From: Adlercreutzia sp. ZJ473
GTDB lineage: Bacteria; Actinomycetota; Coriobacteriia; Coriobacteriales; Eggerthellaceae
NCBI RefSeq assembly: GCF_013185065.1
Contig: NZ_JAAVTO010000002.1
Span: 43,703 to 107,702 of the forward strand
Reading direction: 5' to 3'
DNA: 64,000 nt
The notes under the pieces are model-generated. The model was not told where the DNA came from. It searched no databases and saw only the letters and a program-made list of their open reading frames with translations. How positions within the stretch are numbered: the stretch's first letter is position 1; each line of letters starts with the position of its first letter. Made by a program: the position numbers and the translations under genes. Below are positions 42,717 through 53,361 of this stretch, piece by piece.

Positions 42717-44000
42717 ATGGGAAACGCTGCTTTGGACAAGGCGCTCGCGGAATACGCCGCCGTGGGCGCGCGCTACGTGAAGGCGCTCGAGGAGAAGGGG
42801 CTCGTGTTCGCGGAGGCGGGCGCGGGCCAGGCGCGCTGCGCCGAGCTGCGCGCCGAGCTGGCCGCGCGCGGCGTGAAGGTGCGCAACGCCGGCGCCTCGC
42901 TGTCGGTGGGGCACCTGTCGCCCGCGTGCGTGGAGTGCACGGGCAACCGCGGGTCGGAGACGTTCTCCACCACGTTCAGGTGCCATCGCGACTGCTACTT
43001 CTGCTTCAACCGCAACCAGCCCGACTACGAGAGGTTCTTCCACGAGGGCTGCCCGTGGGAGGAGGGCCTGAGGCGCTCGGCCGCCGAGAACGACGCGCTC
43101 GCCTGCGTGGGCCTCACGGGCGGCGAGCCCCTGCTCGACCTGGACAACGCGCTTGCGCTCCTGCGCCGCGCCGGCGAGCTGTGGCCCGGCGCACACAAGC
43201 GCATGTACACCTCGGGCGACCTGCTGACCGAGAAGAGCGCGGCGCTCCTGCGCGACGCGGGGCTCGACGAGATCCGCTTCAGCGTGAAGGACGACGACGC
43301 GCCCGAGCAGCAGGAGCGCGTGCTGGCCGCCATGGCGCTCGCCAAGCGCCACATCCCCTCGGTCATGGTGGAGATGCCCGTGATCCCCGGCGCGAAGGCC
43401 CACATGCAGGATCTGCTGCGCCGCTTCGAGGAGGTGGGCGTCGACGGCATCAACCTGCTCGAGTTCTGCTTCCCGTTCGCCAACTGGGACGAGTTCGCAC
43501 GTCGCGGGTTCACGCTGAAGAACCCGCCGTTCGACGTGATGTACGACTACGGCTACTCGGGCGGGCTCGCCGTGGCGGGCTCCGAGGAGCTCATCCTCGA
43601 GCTCATGGTGTGGGCGCTCGACGAGGGGCTTGCCCTCGGCATGCACTACTGCTCGCTCGACAACAAGCACCGCAGCGAGATGCGCCAGAAGAACGAGCGC
43701 GCCGCACGCGTCCACCCCTGCGTCGAGTTCGACGAGGGCGACTTCTTCCTCAAGACGGCGAAGGTGTTCGGGCCTGACGTGGACGTGGCGCGCCGCCTGC
43801 TCGAGGACGCGGGCTGCCGCGACTTCATGGAGGACACTGAGGAGCGCTCGCTCGCGTTCCCGCCGCGCTTCGCGGGCGTGCTCGCGGGCGCCGTGCGCGC
43901 GGACGGCGAGCCCGTGCGCGTGATGACGTGCTCGTTCGTGTACGAGTGCGAAGAGGGCGGCGGCTATCTGATCGACGTGGCGCTCAGCGACGCGCAGTAG
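42717..44000 (+). CDS. Radical SAM protein of unknown substrate
   Basis: 427 aa. The radical SAM cluster motif is CHRDCYFC (CX3CX2C), preceded by an unusual long N-terminal region with Cys-rich CVECTGNRGSETFS. GLTGGEPLLD is the SAM-binding 'GGE' motif, and EIRFSVKDDD and VMVEMPVIPGAK follow the TIM barrel. Distal Cys residues (HYCSLDNK, HPCVEF) could bind a second cluster. It follows upp by 5 bases with only a weak TAGG ribosome site. No neighbour suggests a substrate, though pyrimidine or RNA modification is possible. Confidence 0.85.
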   Translation: MGNAALDKALAEYAAVGARYVKALEEKGLVFAEAGAGQARCAELRAELAARGVKVRNAGASLSVGHLSPACVECTGNRGSETFSTTFRCHRDCYFCFNRNQPDYERFFHEGCPWEEGLRRSAAENDALACVGLTGGEPLLDLDNALALLRRAGELWPGAHKRMYTSGDLLTEKSAALLRDAGLDEIRFSVKDDDAPEQQERVLAAMALAKRHIPSVMVEMPVIPGAKAHMQDLLRRFEEVGVDGINLLEFCFPFANWDEFARRGFTLKNPPFDVMYDYGYSGGLAVAGSEELILELMVWALDEGLALGMHYCSLDNKHRSEMRQKNERAARVHPCVEFDEGDFFLKTAKVFGPDVDVARRLLEDAGCRDFMEDTEERSLAFPPRFAGVLAGAVRADGEPVRVMTCSFVYECEEGGGYLIDVALSDAQ

Positions 44001-44252
44001 CGCGGTTGGGGGAGCGCTCGGGAAGAGACGGGAAGCGCCGGCGTGCGGGCGGCGGGTGTGTGCCGGTGCGTGACAGCCTCGCATGCAGAGCCGTGCGCGC
44101 GGGGCCGTGCGCACGACGCTGGCGGGCGGGCCTGCTCGCTCGCGGGCCGAAGTCGACCGAACTCCCCATGCGTCGCGCGGACGAGGCGGGCGAGCAGCTA
44201 AGGTTACACGCATTTCAAGCAGTTCATGCACTTCATCCTTGCAGGAAGCGAG

Positions 44253-46109
44253 ATGAGATCGGGGGATCCCATGAGCGTCCTTTCTATTGAACCGCGCGCG
44301 GTTGACGATGCGCGCGTCGTTGCGCAGCTCGACCGGTTCGCGCGGCGCATCGCGGCAACGCCTCCCGGCACCTGCGCCGTGGCAACGCAGGTGGCATTGC
44401 TCGAGGCCGCTGTCGCCCAGACCTGCGGCAAGTGCGTTCCCTGCTGCGACGGCCTGCCGAAGCTCGCCGACCTTCTGCGCCATGTGCGCGACGGCGAGGC
44501 TGGCCCCGCCGACCTCGACCAGGTGCGCGCCCTGGCGACGCTCGCGCGTGACGCGTCCGACTGCGCCATCGGCTACGAGGCGGGGCAGGCGGTGCTCGAC
44601 GGGCTCGACGCCTTCGCGGACGAGTACGCCAGCCACGTGGGCCAGGGCCGCTGCCAGGCCGGCGTGGGCCAGACGCTTCCCTGCGAGACCGACTGCCCGG
44701 CGCACGTGAACGTCCCCGCCTACATCGCCCTGGTGGGCGAGGGGGACTACGAGGGCGCCGTGAACATGGTGCGCAAGGACAACCCGTTCCCGACGGCCTG
44801 CGCGTTCGTGTGCGAGCACCCCTGCGAGAGCCGCTGCCGCCGCGCCCTCGTCGACGCGCCGCTCAACATCCGCGGCATCAAGAAGTTCGCCTGCGACCAG
44901 GCGCCTGCCGACCGCTGCGCCACGCCGCCGGCGCTGCCGCCGACGGGGCGGCGCATCGCGGTGGTGGGCGGCGGGCCCTCCGGGCTCACGTGCGCGTACT
45001 TCGCGGCGCTCATGGGGCACGCGGTCGACGTGTTCGAGATGCACGCCCAGCTCGGCGGCATGATGCGCTACGGCATCCCCGCCTACCGCTTCCCGCGCGA
45101 GCGCCTCGACGAGGACATCCGCGCCATCCTGGGCGCGGGCGACGTAACCGTGCACGCGAATGCCCGCGTCGACGCCCGCGAGCTGCGCCGCCTGTCCGTC
45201 GAGTACGACGCGGTGTACGTTTCGGTCGGGGCGCACGCGGCCAAGCAGCTGCGCCTGGAGAACGTCGAGGCCGAGGGCGTCATGTCGGCCGTCGAGCTGC
45301 TCGGCGCCATCGGGGACGGCGAGATCCCCGACCTCGCGGGCAAGAAGGTGGTCGTCGTCGGCGGCGGGAACGTGGCCATGGACTGCGCCCGCACCGTCGT
45401 GCGCGCCGGCGCCGAGGAGGTGTCGATCGCGTACCGCCGGCGGCTGGAGGACATGACCGCCCTGCGCGCGGAGGTCGAGAGCGCCATCGCCGAGGGCGTG
45501 GAGATGATCACGCTCGAGTCGCCCGTGCGCGTCGAGGTGGACGACCGGGGCCGCGTGAGCGCGCTCGTCACGCAGCCGCAGATGATCGGGCCCGTGCGCG
45601 GCGGCCGGCCGGCGCCGCTCGACGCGCGCAAGCCCGAGCGGCGCATCGAGGCCGACGTCATCCTGCTCGCCGTGGGGCAGGACGTCGTGAGCGCGCCCTT
45701 CGAGGAGGCGGGCATGCAGGTCGCGCGCGGCCGCCTCGTCGCCGACGCCGCGCTGGCGGCGCCCGGCTTCGACAACGTGTTCGTCGGCGGCGACTGCCAG
45801 AGCGGCCCCGCCACCGTCATCCGCGCCATCGCCGCCGGCAAGGTGGCCGCGCGCAACATCGACGAGCACCTGGGGTACCACCACACGCTCGACTGCGGCG
45901 TGAGCGCGCCCGCGGCGCGTGCGAACGACCGCACGCCCACCGGCCGCGTCAACGTCGCCGAGCGCCCCGCGCGCGAGCGGAGGCGCGACTTTGAGGCCGT
46001 CGAGGTCGAGATGACGCTCGAGGAGGCCCGGCAGGAGTGCGCGCGCTGCCTGCGCTGCGACCACTTCGGCTGCGGCTCGCTGGATGAGGGGAGGACCCAA
46101 TATGTCTAA
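44253..46109 (+). CDS. GltD-like flavoprotein with N-terminal NuoF-type cluster, formate dehydrogenase partner
   Basis: 618 aa from ATG 44253 (AGGAAGCGAG upstream; an ATG at 44271 is also possible). Residues about 40-110 hold an N3-type motif CGKCVPC as in NuoF. Next is a dihydropyrimidine-dehydrogenase-like Cys region (CETDCPAHVNVPAY, CEHPCESRCRR). Then come FAD (VVGGGPSGLTCAYF) and NADPH (VVGGGNVAMDCARTV) Rossmann motifs as in glutamate synthase small subunit, ending CLRCDHFGCGS. It overlaps the formate dehydrogenase gene by 8 bases. The pair resembles NADPH-linked formate dehydrogenases that interconvert CO2 and formate. Confidence 0.88.
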   Translation: MRSGDPMSVLSIEPRAVDDARVVAQLDRFARRIAATPPGTCAVATQVALLEAAVAQTCGKCVPCCDGLPKLADLLRHVRDGEAGPADLDQVRALATLARDASDCAIGYEAGQAVLDGLDAFADEYASHVGQGRCQAGVGQTLPCETDCPAHVNVPAYIALVGEGDYEGAVNMVRKDNPFPTACAFVCEHPCESRCRRALVDAPLNIRGIKKFACDQAPADRCATPPALPPTGRRIAVVGGGPSGLTCAYFAALMGHAVDVFEMHAQLGGMMRYGIPAYRFPRERLDEDIRAILGAGDVTVHANARVDARELRRLSVEYDAVYVSVGAHAAKQLRLENVEAEGVMSAVELLGAIGDGEIPDLAGKKVVVVGGGNVAMDCARTVVRAGAEEVSIAYRRRLEDMTALRAEVESAIAEGVEMITLESPVRVEVDDRGRVSALVTQPQMIGPVRGGRPAPLDARKPERRIEADVILLAVGQDVVSAPFEEAGMQVARGRLVADAALAAPGFDNVFVGGDCQSGPATVIRAIAAGKVAARNIDEHLGYHHTLDCGVSAPAARANDRTPTGRVNVAERPARERRRDFEAVEVEMTLEEARQECARCLRCDHFGCGSLDEGRTQYV

Positions 46110-48891
46110 GGTCGCCTTCGGCTCCACAGCCCCTGCCCCCGCCGCTCCCGTCACCGCTTCCCGAAACGAGGTCGCCATGATCACGCTCACCGTAGACGGC
46201 TCGCCTGTCAGCGTGCCGGCAGGCACCACCATCCTGGGCGCCGCGCGCAGGGCGGGCGTGCGCATCCCCACGCTGTGCTTTCTGAAGGGCGTGAGCGACA
46301 TCGGCTCGTGCCGCGTGTGCTCGGTCGAGGTGGCGGGCCGCCCCGGGCTCGTCACGGCCTGCAACACGCCCGTTGAGCAGGGCATGCAGGTCAGCACCGG
46401 CACGCAGCGCGTCGTCGACGCGCGCAGGGCCGCGCTCGGGCTCACCTTGTCCGCCCACGGGCTGAACTCCACGAACTTCTGCTTCTCGTGCGCGCGCAAC
46501 GGCTCGTGCGAGCTGCAGGACGTGTGCCGCGAGGTGGGCGTCACCGAGCCGCTGTTCCCCGCCGAGCCGCGGCGCAAGCCCGTGCTCGACAGCAACCCCT
46601 TCCTCGCCTACGACCCGAACCTGTGCATCCTCTGCCAGCGCTGCGTGGGCGCGTGCAACAGCTTCGCGCGCAACCACACGCTCAAGGCGGCGAAGCGGGG
46701 GCTGCGCACCACCATCGAGGCGCCGTTCGGCCCTGACTGGAAGGCGACGAGCTGCGAGAGCTGCGGGTGCTGCGCGGCGGCGTGCCCCACCGGCGCGCTC
46801 ACGCTGAAGCGCCGCCGGGAGTACCGCAGCTGGGAGGTGCGAAAGACGCTCACCACCTGCCCGCACTGCGCGGTGGGCTGCCAGTTCAACCTGGTCGTGC
46901 GCGACGGGCGCATCGTCGACACCGAGCCGGCCTTCGGCCCCGCCAACCGCGGGCGCCTGTGCGTGAAGGGCCGCTCGGGCAGCTTCGACTTCGTGCAGTC
47001 GCCCGAGCGCCTGACCACGCCGCTCGTCAGGAGCAGCGCGACCGGCCAGCTCGAGCCCGCCACGTGGGACGAGGCGCTTGACCTGGTGGCGCGCCGCTTC
47101 AGCGAGATCAAGCGGGACTTCGGCCCGGACGCCCTGGCGGCCTTCGCCTGCAGCCGCTCCACCAACGAGGACGTGTACCTGCTGCAGAAGATGGCGCGCT
47201 GCGCCTTCGGCACGAACAACGTGGACAACTGCGCCCGCGTGTGCCACGGGCCTTCCGTGGCGGGCCTGGCCGCCACGCTCGGGTCGGGCGCGATGACCAA
47301 TCCCATCGCCGACATCACCTCGCCCGACGTGGACGTCATCATGCTGGTGGGGTCGAACCCCGAGGAAGCGCACCCCGTGGCGGGCATGCAGATCCGCGCC
47401 GCCGTGGAGCGCGGCGCCAAGCTCATCGTGGTGGACCCGCGCGACATCGGGCTGGCGGCGCAGGCTGACCTGCACCTGAAGCTGCGCCCCGGCACCAACG
47501 TGGCGTTCTCGAACGGCATGTGCCGCGTGATGATCGAGGAGGGCCTGCTCGACCGGGAGTTCATCGACAGCCGCACCGAGGGCTTCGAGGAGTTCGCGGC
47601 CATGGTGGCCGACTACACGCCCGAGCGCGTGGCCGAGATCTGCCGCATCAGCGCCGACGACCTGCGCGCCGCCGCGCGCCTCTATGCCACCGCGCGCCAG
47701 GCGCCCATCATCTACTGCTTGGGCGTCACCGAGCACTCCACCGGCACCGAGGGTGTCATGTCCATGAGCAACATGGCTCTGACCTGCGGGAAGCTGGGTC
47801 GGCCCGGCTGCGGCGTCAACCCGCTGCGCGGCCAGAACAACGTGCAGGGCGCGTGCGACATGGGCGCCACGCCAGCTGACCTCCCGGGCTACCAGAAGGT
47901 GGCCGACCCCGAGGTGCGCGCGAAGTTCGAGGCCGCCTGGGGCGTGAAGATCAAGCCCGAGCCGGGCCTGTTCGCCACGCAGGTGTTCCACGCGGCCGTC
48001 GAGGGCACGGTGCGCGGGCTGTTCATCTTCGGCGAGGACCAGGTGCGCACCGACCCCGACATCAGCCACGTCATCCGCGGGATCGAGGCGCTCGACTTCC
48101 TGGTGGTGGACGACTTGTTCCTCACCGAGACGGCCGCCTACGCCGACGTGGTGCTGCCGGGCATCAGCTACGCGGAGAAGGAGGGCACGTTCACCAACAC
48201 CGAGCGGCGCGTGCAGCGCGTGCGCCGCGCCGTGGCCTCGCCGGGGGACGCGCGGCCCGACACGTGGATCTTCGCGGAGATCATGCGGCGCATGGGATAC
48301 GCGCAGCCCGACCTCACGCCAGCCGAGATCATGGACGAGATCGCCTCGCTCACCCCGAGCTTCGCCGGCATCAGCCACGCGCGCCTCGACAGCCCCGAGG
48401 TGGCGGGGCGCGGCCTGCAGTGGCCCTGCACCGGGCCCGACCACCCCGGCACGCCCATCATGCACGTGGGGAAGTTCACGCGCGGGCGGGGGGCGTTCTC
48501 CACGGCGACCTACAAGCCCGCGGCCGAGCTGCCGGACGCGGAGTACCCGCTCATGCTCACCACCGGGCGCATCCTGTACCACTACAACGCCTGCGCCATG
48601 ACGAGCCGTACCGACGGGCTCAACGAGATCGTCAGCTCGTCGTTCGTCGAGGTGAACGCCGCCGACGCCGCCTCTCTGGGCATCGACGACGGCGGCCGTG
48701 TGCGCATGGAGAGCCGCCGCGGGTCGATCGTGACCACTGCCCGCGTGTCGGGCAAGACGAACCCGGGCGAGGTGTGGATGCCCTTCCACTTCCAGGACGG
48801 CAACGCCAACTGGCTCACCATCGACAGCCTCGACTCCATCTGCGCATGCCCCGAGTACAAGGTGTGCGCCGTGCGGCTCTCGAAGGCGTAG
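46102..48891 (+). CDS. fdhF: Formate dehydrogenase catalytic subunit with NuoG-like N-terminus, Cys form
   Basis: 929 aa from ATG 46102 (GGGGAGGAC upstream). Residues 1-80 are a [2Fe-2S] ferredoxin domain (GSCRVC, TACNTPV). They are followed by a NuoG-type His/Cys cluster (SCARNGSCELQ) and two [4Fe-4S] motifs (CILCQRCVGAC, CESCGCCAAAC). The molybdenum domain begins CPHCAVGCQFN. The metal ligand is Cys381 in NCARVCHGPSVAG, where E. coli FdhF has selenocysteine. The conserved His follows. Such enzymes reversibly oxidise formate. In an acetogen-like pathway it would make formate for tetrahydrofolate. Confidence 0.93.
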   Translation: MSKVAFGSTAPAPAAPVTASRNEVAMITLTVDGSPVSVPAGTTILGAARRAGVRIPTLCFLKGVSDIGSCRVCSVEVAGRPGLVTACNTPVEQGMQVSTGTQRVVDARRAALGLTLSAHGLNSTNFCFSCARNGSCELQDVCREVGVTEPLFPAEPRRKPVLDSNPFLAYDPNLCILCQRCVGACNSFARNHTLKAAKRGLRTTIEAPFGPDWKATSCESCGCCAAACPTGALTLKRRREYRSWEVRKTLTTCPHCAVGCQFNLVVRDGRIVDTEPAFGPANRGRLCVKGRSGSFDFVQSPERLTTPLVRSSATGQLEPATWDEALDLVARRFSEIKRDFGPDALAAFACSRSTNEDVYLLQKMARCAFGTNNVDNCARVCHGPSVAGLAATLGSGAMTNPIADITSPDVDVIMLVGSNPEEAHPVAGMQIRAAVERGAKLIVVDPRDIGLAAQADLHLKLRPGTNVAFSNGMCRVMIEEGLLDREFIDSRTEGFEEFAAMVADYTPERVAEICRISADDLRAAARLYATARQAPIIYCLGVTEHSTGTEGVMSMSNMALTCGKLGRPGCGVNPLRGQNNVQGACDMGATPADLPGYQKVADPEVRAKFEAAWGVKIKPEPGLFATQVFHAAVEGTVRGLFIFGEDQVRTDPDISHVIRGIEALDFLVVDDLFLTETAAYADVVLPGISYAEKEGTFTNTERRVQRVRRAVASPGDARPDTWIFAEIMRRMGYAQPDLTPAEIMDEIASLTPSFAGISHARLDSPEVAGRGLQWPCTGPDHPGTPIMHVGKFTRGRGAFSTATYKPAAELPDAEYPLMLTTGRILYHYNACAMTSRTDGLNEIVSSSFVEVNAADAASLGIDDGGRVRMESRRGSIVTTARVSGKTNPGEVWMPFHFQDGNANWLTIDSLDSICACPEYKVCAVRLSKA

Positions 48892-48904
48892 GGAAGGGGC
48901 CGAA

Positions 48905-49699
48905 TCACCGGCCGCTTTCCGCGAGCACGATGTCGACGGGCCTGTCGTGGGCGTCGAGGGCGCCTTGCGCGCGCAGGCTGGGTAGCAGGGACGCCTCGCG
49001 GCACAGCCCGACCGACGTGCCGGGGAAGGCGGCGAGGAAGGCGTCGTAGAAGCCGCCGCCGTAGCCGATGCGGAAGCCCTGCGCGTCGAAGGCGAGCCCG
49101 GGCACGATCGCGAGGGCGCGCGGGGCGTGGGCGCCTGCGGACGTGGCGGCGGCGGTGATGGCAGTGACGCTTGCGGCATCCGCGGCGCCGTCGGCGCTGG
49201 TCGCGGGCGCGCCCGCGGGCGCCAGCGCGGATGGGTCGACGAGCGTGGCGGGGTCGTCGGGCGGCTCCTCCACGCCGAACGCGCTGCGCTCGAGCGCGTC
49301 GAGGCTGGTCACGCGATGCCAGCGCATGAGGCGCGTGCCGGGCACGCAGCGCGGCAGCGCCACCGCCTTGCCCTCCGCCCACGCGCGCTCGATGATCCCG
49401 CGCGTGTCGATCTCGGATCCGAACGACCGGTACGCAAGCACCACGTCCGCGCACCGCCATGCGCCCAGCTCGAACAGCTGCGCGGCGATGCGCGCGTCAG
49501 CCACCGCGCGCTCGTCGGGCGAAAGGGCCGCCCGCGCGCCCTTGAGCTGCGCGCGCAGCGCGCGCTTGGCCTCCTCGACGCTTCCGCGGCCGACGCTCTC
49601 GCAACCGGCGCCCTCGCAGCTTGCGCTCCCGCAGCTGGCACCCTCGCAACTGGCGCCCTCGCAGCCCGCCCTCTCGCGGCTGTCGCTCTCGCCTCGCAT
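48905..49699 (-). CDS. 5-formyltetrahydrofolate cyclo-ligase with Cys-repeat head
   Basis: 264 aa from ATG 49697-49699 (GGGGG upstream). The cyclo-ligase core has KRALRAQLKGARAAL, the ATP/folate site PRCVPGTRLMRWHR and the C-terminal IGYGGGFYDAFLA motif. It converts 5-formyl-THF to 5,10-methenyl-THF, so its convergent position 14 bases from the formate dehydrogenase gene fits one-carbon metabolism. About 35 extra N-terminal residues carry five-residue Cys repeats (CEGAS, CEGAS, CGSAS, CEGAG). An Ala/Ser-rich linker splits the core near residues 170-205. Confidence 0.88.
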   Translation of the reverse strand: MRGESDSRERAGCEGASCEGASCGSASCEGAGCESVGRGSVEEAKRALRAQLKGARAALSPDERAVADARIAAQLFELGAWRCADVVLAYRSFGSEIDTRGIIERAWAEGKAVALPRCVPGTRLMRWHRVTSLDALERSAFGVEEPPDDPATLVDPSALAPAGAPATSADGAADAASVTAITAAATSAGAHAPRALAIVPGLAFDAQGFRIGYGGGFYDAFLAAFPGTSVGLCREASLLPSLRAQGALDAHDRPVDIVLAESGR

Positions 49700-49756
49700 G
49701 GACCCCCTTCCGGACGTGCTCTTTCCGCAAACGCTGCGGCAAACGCCGCATCGTGA

Positions 49757-49785
49757 TTGGAATGTGCGTTGAGGCAAATTATAAT
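49757..49785 (+). promoter_or_regulatory. Promoter of the ABC-F gene
   Basis: TTGGAA (49757-49762) and TATAAT (49780-49785) with a 17-bp spacer, followed by AAAGGAG before the GTG at 49822. Confidence 0.6.
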
Positions 49786-49821
49786 TTCTGAAATCGTCTC
49801 TTATCGCAAAGGAGTTTCGGC

Positions 49822-51501
<1,680 letters not shown>

Positions 51502-51595
51502 CAGAAGCGCGCGGGAAGCGCGCGACGTGCGGGGCGCTCGAGGAAACCGAAGGCGAGGTCGCGCGGAAGGCGCCCAGGGAAGCAAAGGCCGGGGG

Positions 51596-52381
51596 CTATG
51601 CCCCAAGCTCCTTCAGGCGGCGGTAGAACGTCGATCGACTTATGCCGAGCTGCTCTGCCGCCGCCTCGGCGGTCATGCGCCCTTCGAGATGGGCGCGGCG
51701 CACGGCGTTGAGTTCCGCAAGGCTCGTGTCTGCGCGCTTGCGGCCGCGCGTCTTGCCAGCGCACGCGGCTTTCGCCCATCCTTCCTCGCGTCGATTCGCA
51801 AGGAACGTCTTCTCCTTGCGAAGAAGCGCTGAGAGCAGCTGGTAGCAGGTCTCGCGGTTACCGTCGTCGATGGAGAACGCGCTGGTGGCAACGTCGTTTC
51901 CCTGGCATATCTCCGAAAGGAGCGCGCTCGCCGCCTGTGCGGCGCGCACGCCGCACTCCGCGAGGTCTCCCAAGTCGATGACGCGCTTCTCGTCCTCAGG
52001 ACGCCAGCGATCAACGTAGAGAAGGTCCCCGCTGTAGCGCAGGTCGGTCCGAATGAGCCACTCGAGGCGATTGAGGTAGGTCATTCCACATGCCTCGAGC
52101 AGCTCCTGCACGTTCTCCCGGCGCTCGCTGGGCGTGCGCTCGTCGATGAAGGTGGGCACTCTGTTCCGACGCAGATAGCGCTTCTTGCGCATGTCGAGGT
52201 CAAGCCCTGGTATTCCCTGGAAGACGGCAGTCGAGAGCATGTCGATCACGGGATAGCGCGGCGTGAACGCGTATTCGAACGTTCCGTTTTCGCGCTCAGC
52301 GTAGTCGATGCGCGCTATGTGGCAGGCGAAGCCCAGCTCGTCGCGTACGCGAATGACGCCGCTGGTGGTGGTCTTCCTCAC
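51596..52381 (-). CDS. HTH protein paired with HipA-like kinase, possible HipS-like plus HTH fusion
   Basis: 261 aa from a GTG overlapping the kinase stop by 4 bases (GTGA). The C-terminus (about 222-261) is a resolvase-type HTH: EGRMTAEAAAEQLGISRSTFYRRL. The N-terminal half (FTPRYPVIDMLSTAVFQG, then SERRENVQELLEACG, WLIRTDLRYSGDLLYV) loosely follows the small N-terminal subdomain of HipA (R..l....G.....L....D..GAL). That part is a weak, pattern-level inference. It is probably the antitoxin/repressor of the pair, and the 53266-53313 palindrome is its likely operator. An unrelated DNA-binding protein is the alternative. Confidence 0.65.
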   Translation of the reverse strand: MRKTTTSGVIRVRDELGFACHIARIDYAERENGTFEYAFTPRYPVIDMLSTAVFQGIPGLDLDMRKKRYLRRNRVPTFIDERTPSERRENVQELLEACGMTYLNRLEWLIRTDLRYSGDLLYVDRWRPEDEKRVIDLGDLAECGVRAAQAASALLSEICQGNDVATSAFSIDDGNRETCYQLLSALLRKEKTFLANRREEGWAKAACAGKTRGRKRADTSLAELNAVRRAHLEGRMTAEAAAEQLGISRSTFYRRLKELGA

Positions 52382-53232
52382 GAGCGTCCTCCCATCAGCT
52401 TCTCGTACGCAGATCGGAGGATGAGCTCGTAGCGTGCGTCGAGCATGTGGGTGTAGAACAGCCGGCGCGTCTCGCTGGCGTCTGCGAGGTCTGCCACGCA
52501 GGCGCGTACGGCGTCCATGTCAAGTCGCGCCACCACGTTGGCGAGGGCTTTGTTGCACTCGGGGAACGCCAAGCTGCTGATCACCTCGTAGTAGGAGCTC
52601 TTCCTTCCATCGAGCTTGACCTGGGAGGTGGGGAAGTCGAACACGCGCTTGCGCGTTTCCTCGTCCGAGGCGATGATGCGGGCCATTTGATCGTCGAGGA
52701 GGCTGGGAAACAGGCACGACCCGTTGTCGAATACAGGTGCGAGCCGATAGCGCCCCGCATGCTTCACGAATCCCCAGTTGCCGCCATGGCGGTCGAAGTT
52801 GCCGATGAGCGCATCAATGATGAATATCTCCCAGAATGCCGCGACGGTGCCTTCGACATCGGTGAGCTTTGAGTTATCTCGAAGCATTCGCATGATGTCG
52901 GCGTATTCGTACTGATACGTCTCCTTGTCCTGATCGAGCGTGCTTTCCCCTACGTCGTTGAACGAGACGAACTGCTCGTTTTCGGAAAGGAAGTCGCGAC
53001 AGGCCACCACGGGCTCGCCCTTGTAGGTGCCGAGGACCGTGTATTGGGAGGGGATTCCCGCGCACGCGAACACGCGTGATCCGAGATGCTCTGACAGGTG
53101 ATTGAGCTGAACTCCGAAGGCGGTGCGCTTCTGGAACTTGAGCATGAACGGCTCGTCGCCGACGATGACGCCGATCTTGCGCTCGGTGCCGCCGTAGTAC
53201 CGGTTGCTCAGCTCGCATGAGGTGAAGTCCAT
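52378..53232 (-). CDS. HipA/CtkA-like serine/threonine kinase
   Basis: 284 aa with AAGGAGAGCC upstream. The kinase has a Gly-rich entry YYGGTERKIGVIV, Lys32 (MLKFQK) as candidate ATP-binding lysine, and the catalytic loop NFDRHGGNWG (145-154). APVFDNGSCLF (about 166-175) carries the metal-binding Asp. This is the HipA fold without the N-terminal subdomain 1. It matches the shorter CtkA/HipT-type kinases. Targets might be aminoacyl-tRNA synthetases as in HipA. The first gene of its operon, it is separated from the AAA ATPase by the 19-bp array. Confidence 0.78.
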   Translation of the reverse strand: MDFTSCELSNRYYGGTERKIGVIVGDEPFMLKFQKRTAFGVQLNHLSEHLGSRVFACAGIPSQYTVLGTYKGEPVVACRDFLSENEQFVSFNDVGESTLDQDKETYQYEYADIMRMLRDNSKLTDVEGTVAAFWEIFIIDALIGNFDRHGGNWGFVKHAGRYRLAPVFDNGSCLFPSLLDDQMARIIASDEETRKRVFDFPTSQVKLDGRKSSYYEVISSLAFPECNKALANVVARLDMDAVRACVADLADASETRRLFYTHMLDARYELILRSAYEKLMGGRS

Positions 53233-53265
53233 GGCTCTCCTTATGTATCAAAAATACTTGATGTA

Positions 53266-53313
53266 AATTTTGACATAGTATATCGAGTATTTTGCTCGTA
53301 TCGTGTCAAAATT
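53266..53313. promoter_or_regulatory. Palindromic operator region of the kinase operon
   Basis: AATTTTGACA (53266-53275) and TGTCAAAATT (53304-53313) are a perfect 10-bp inverted repeat. Its arms read TTGACA on each strand (a -35 sequence). The stretch is strongly A/T-rich and lies 34 bp upstream of the kinase ATG. It is a plausible site for the HTH protein. Confidence 0.55.
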
Positions 53314-53361
53314 AATTATTGATATTTATGACACATAAATGGAAGAGGTTTGCACTCAAAT

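Noticed and set aside
42657..46595. Antisense open frame of over 1,300 codons across the radical SAM and flavoprotein genes
   Set aside because: It has the same composition artefact. Its translation is His/Val/Arg/Leu-rich with no fold, and the opposite strand carries well-recognised genes.
47239..47250. Selenocysteine at the formate dehydrogenase metal site
   Set aside because: The codon is TGC (Cys), not TGA, so no SECIS element is needed.
45949..49179. Antisense frame of about 1,070 codons opposite the formate dehydrogenase
   Set aside because: Compositional shadow of the catalytic subunit with no motif.
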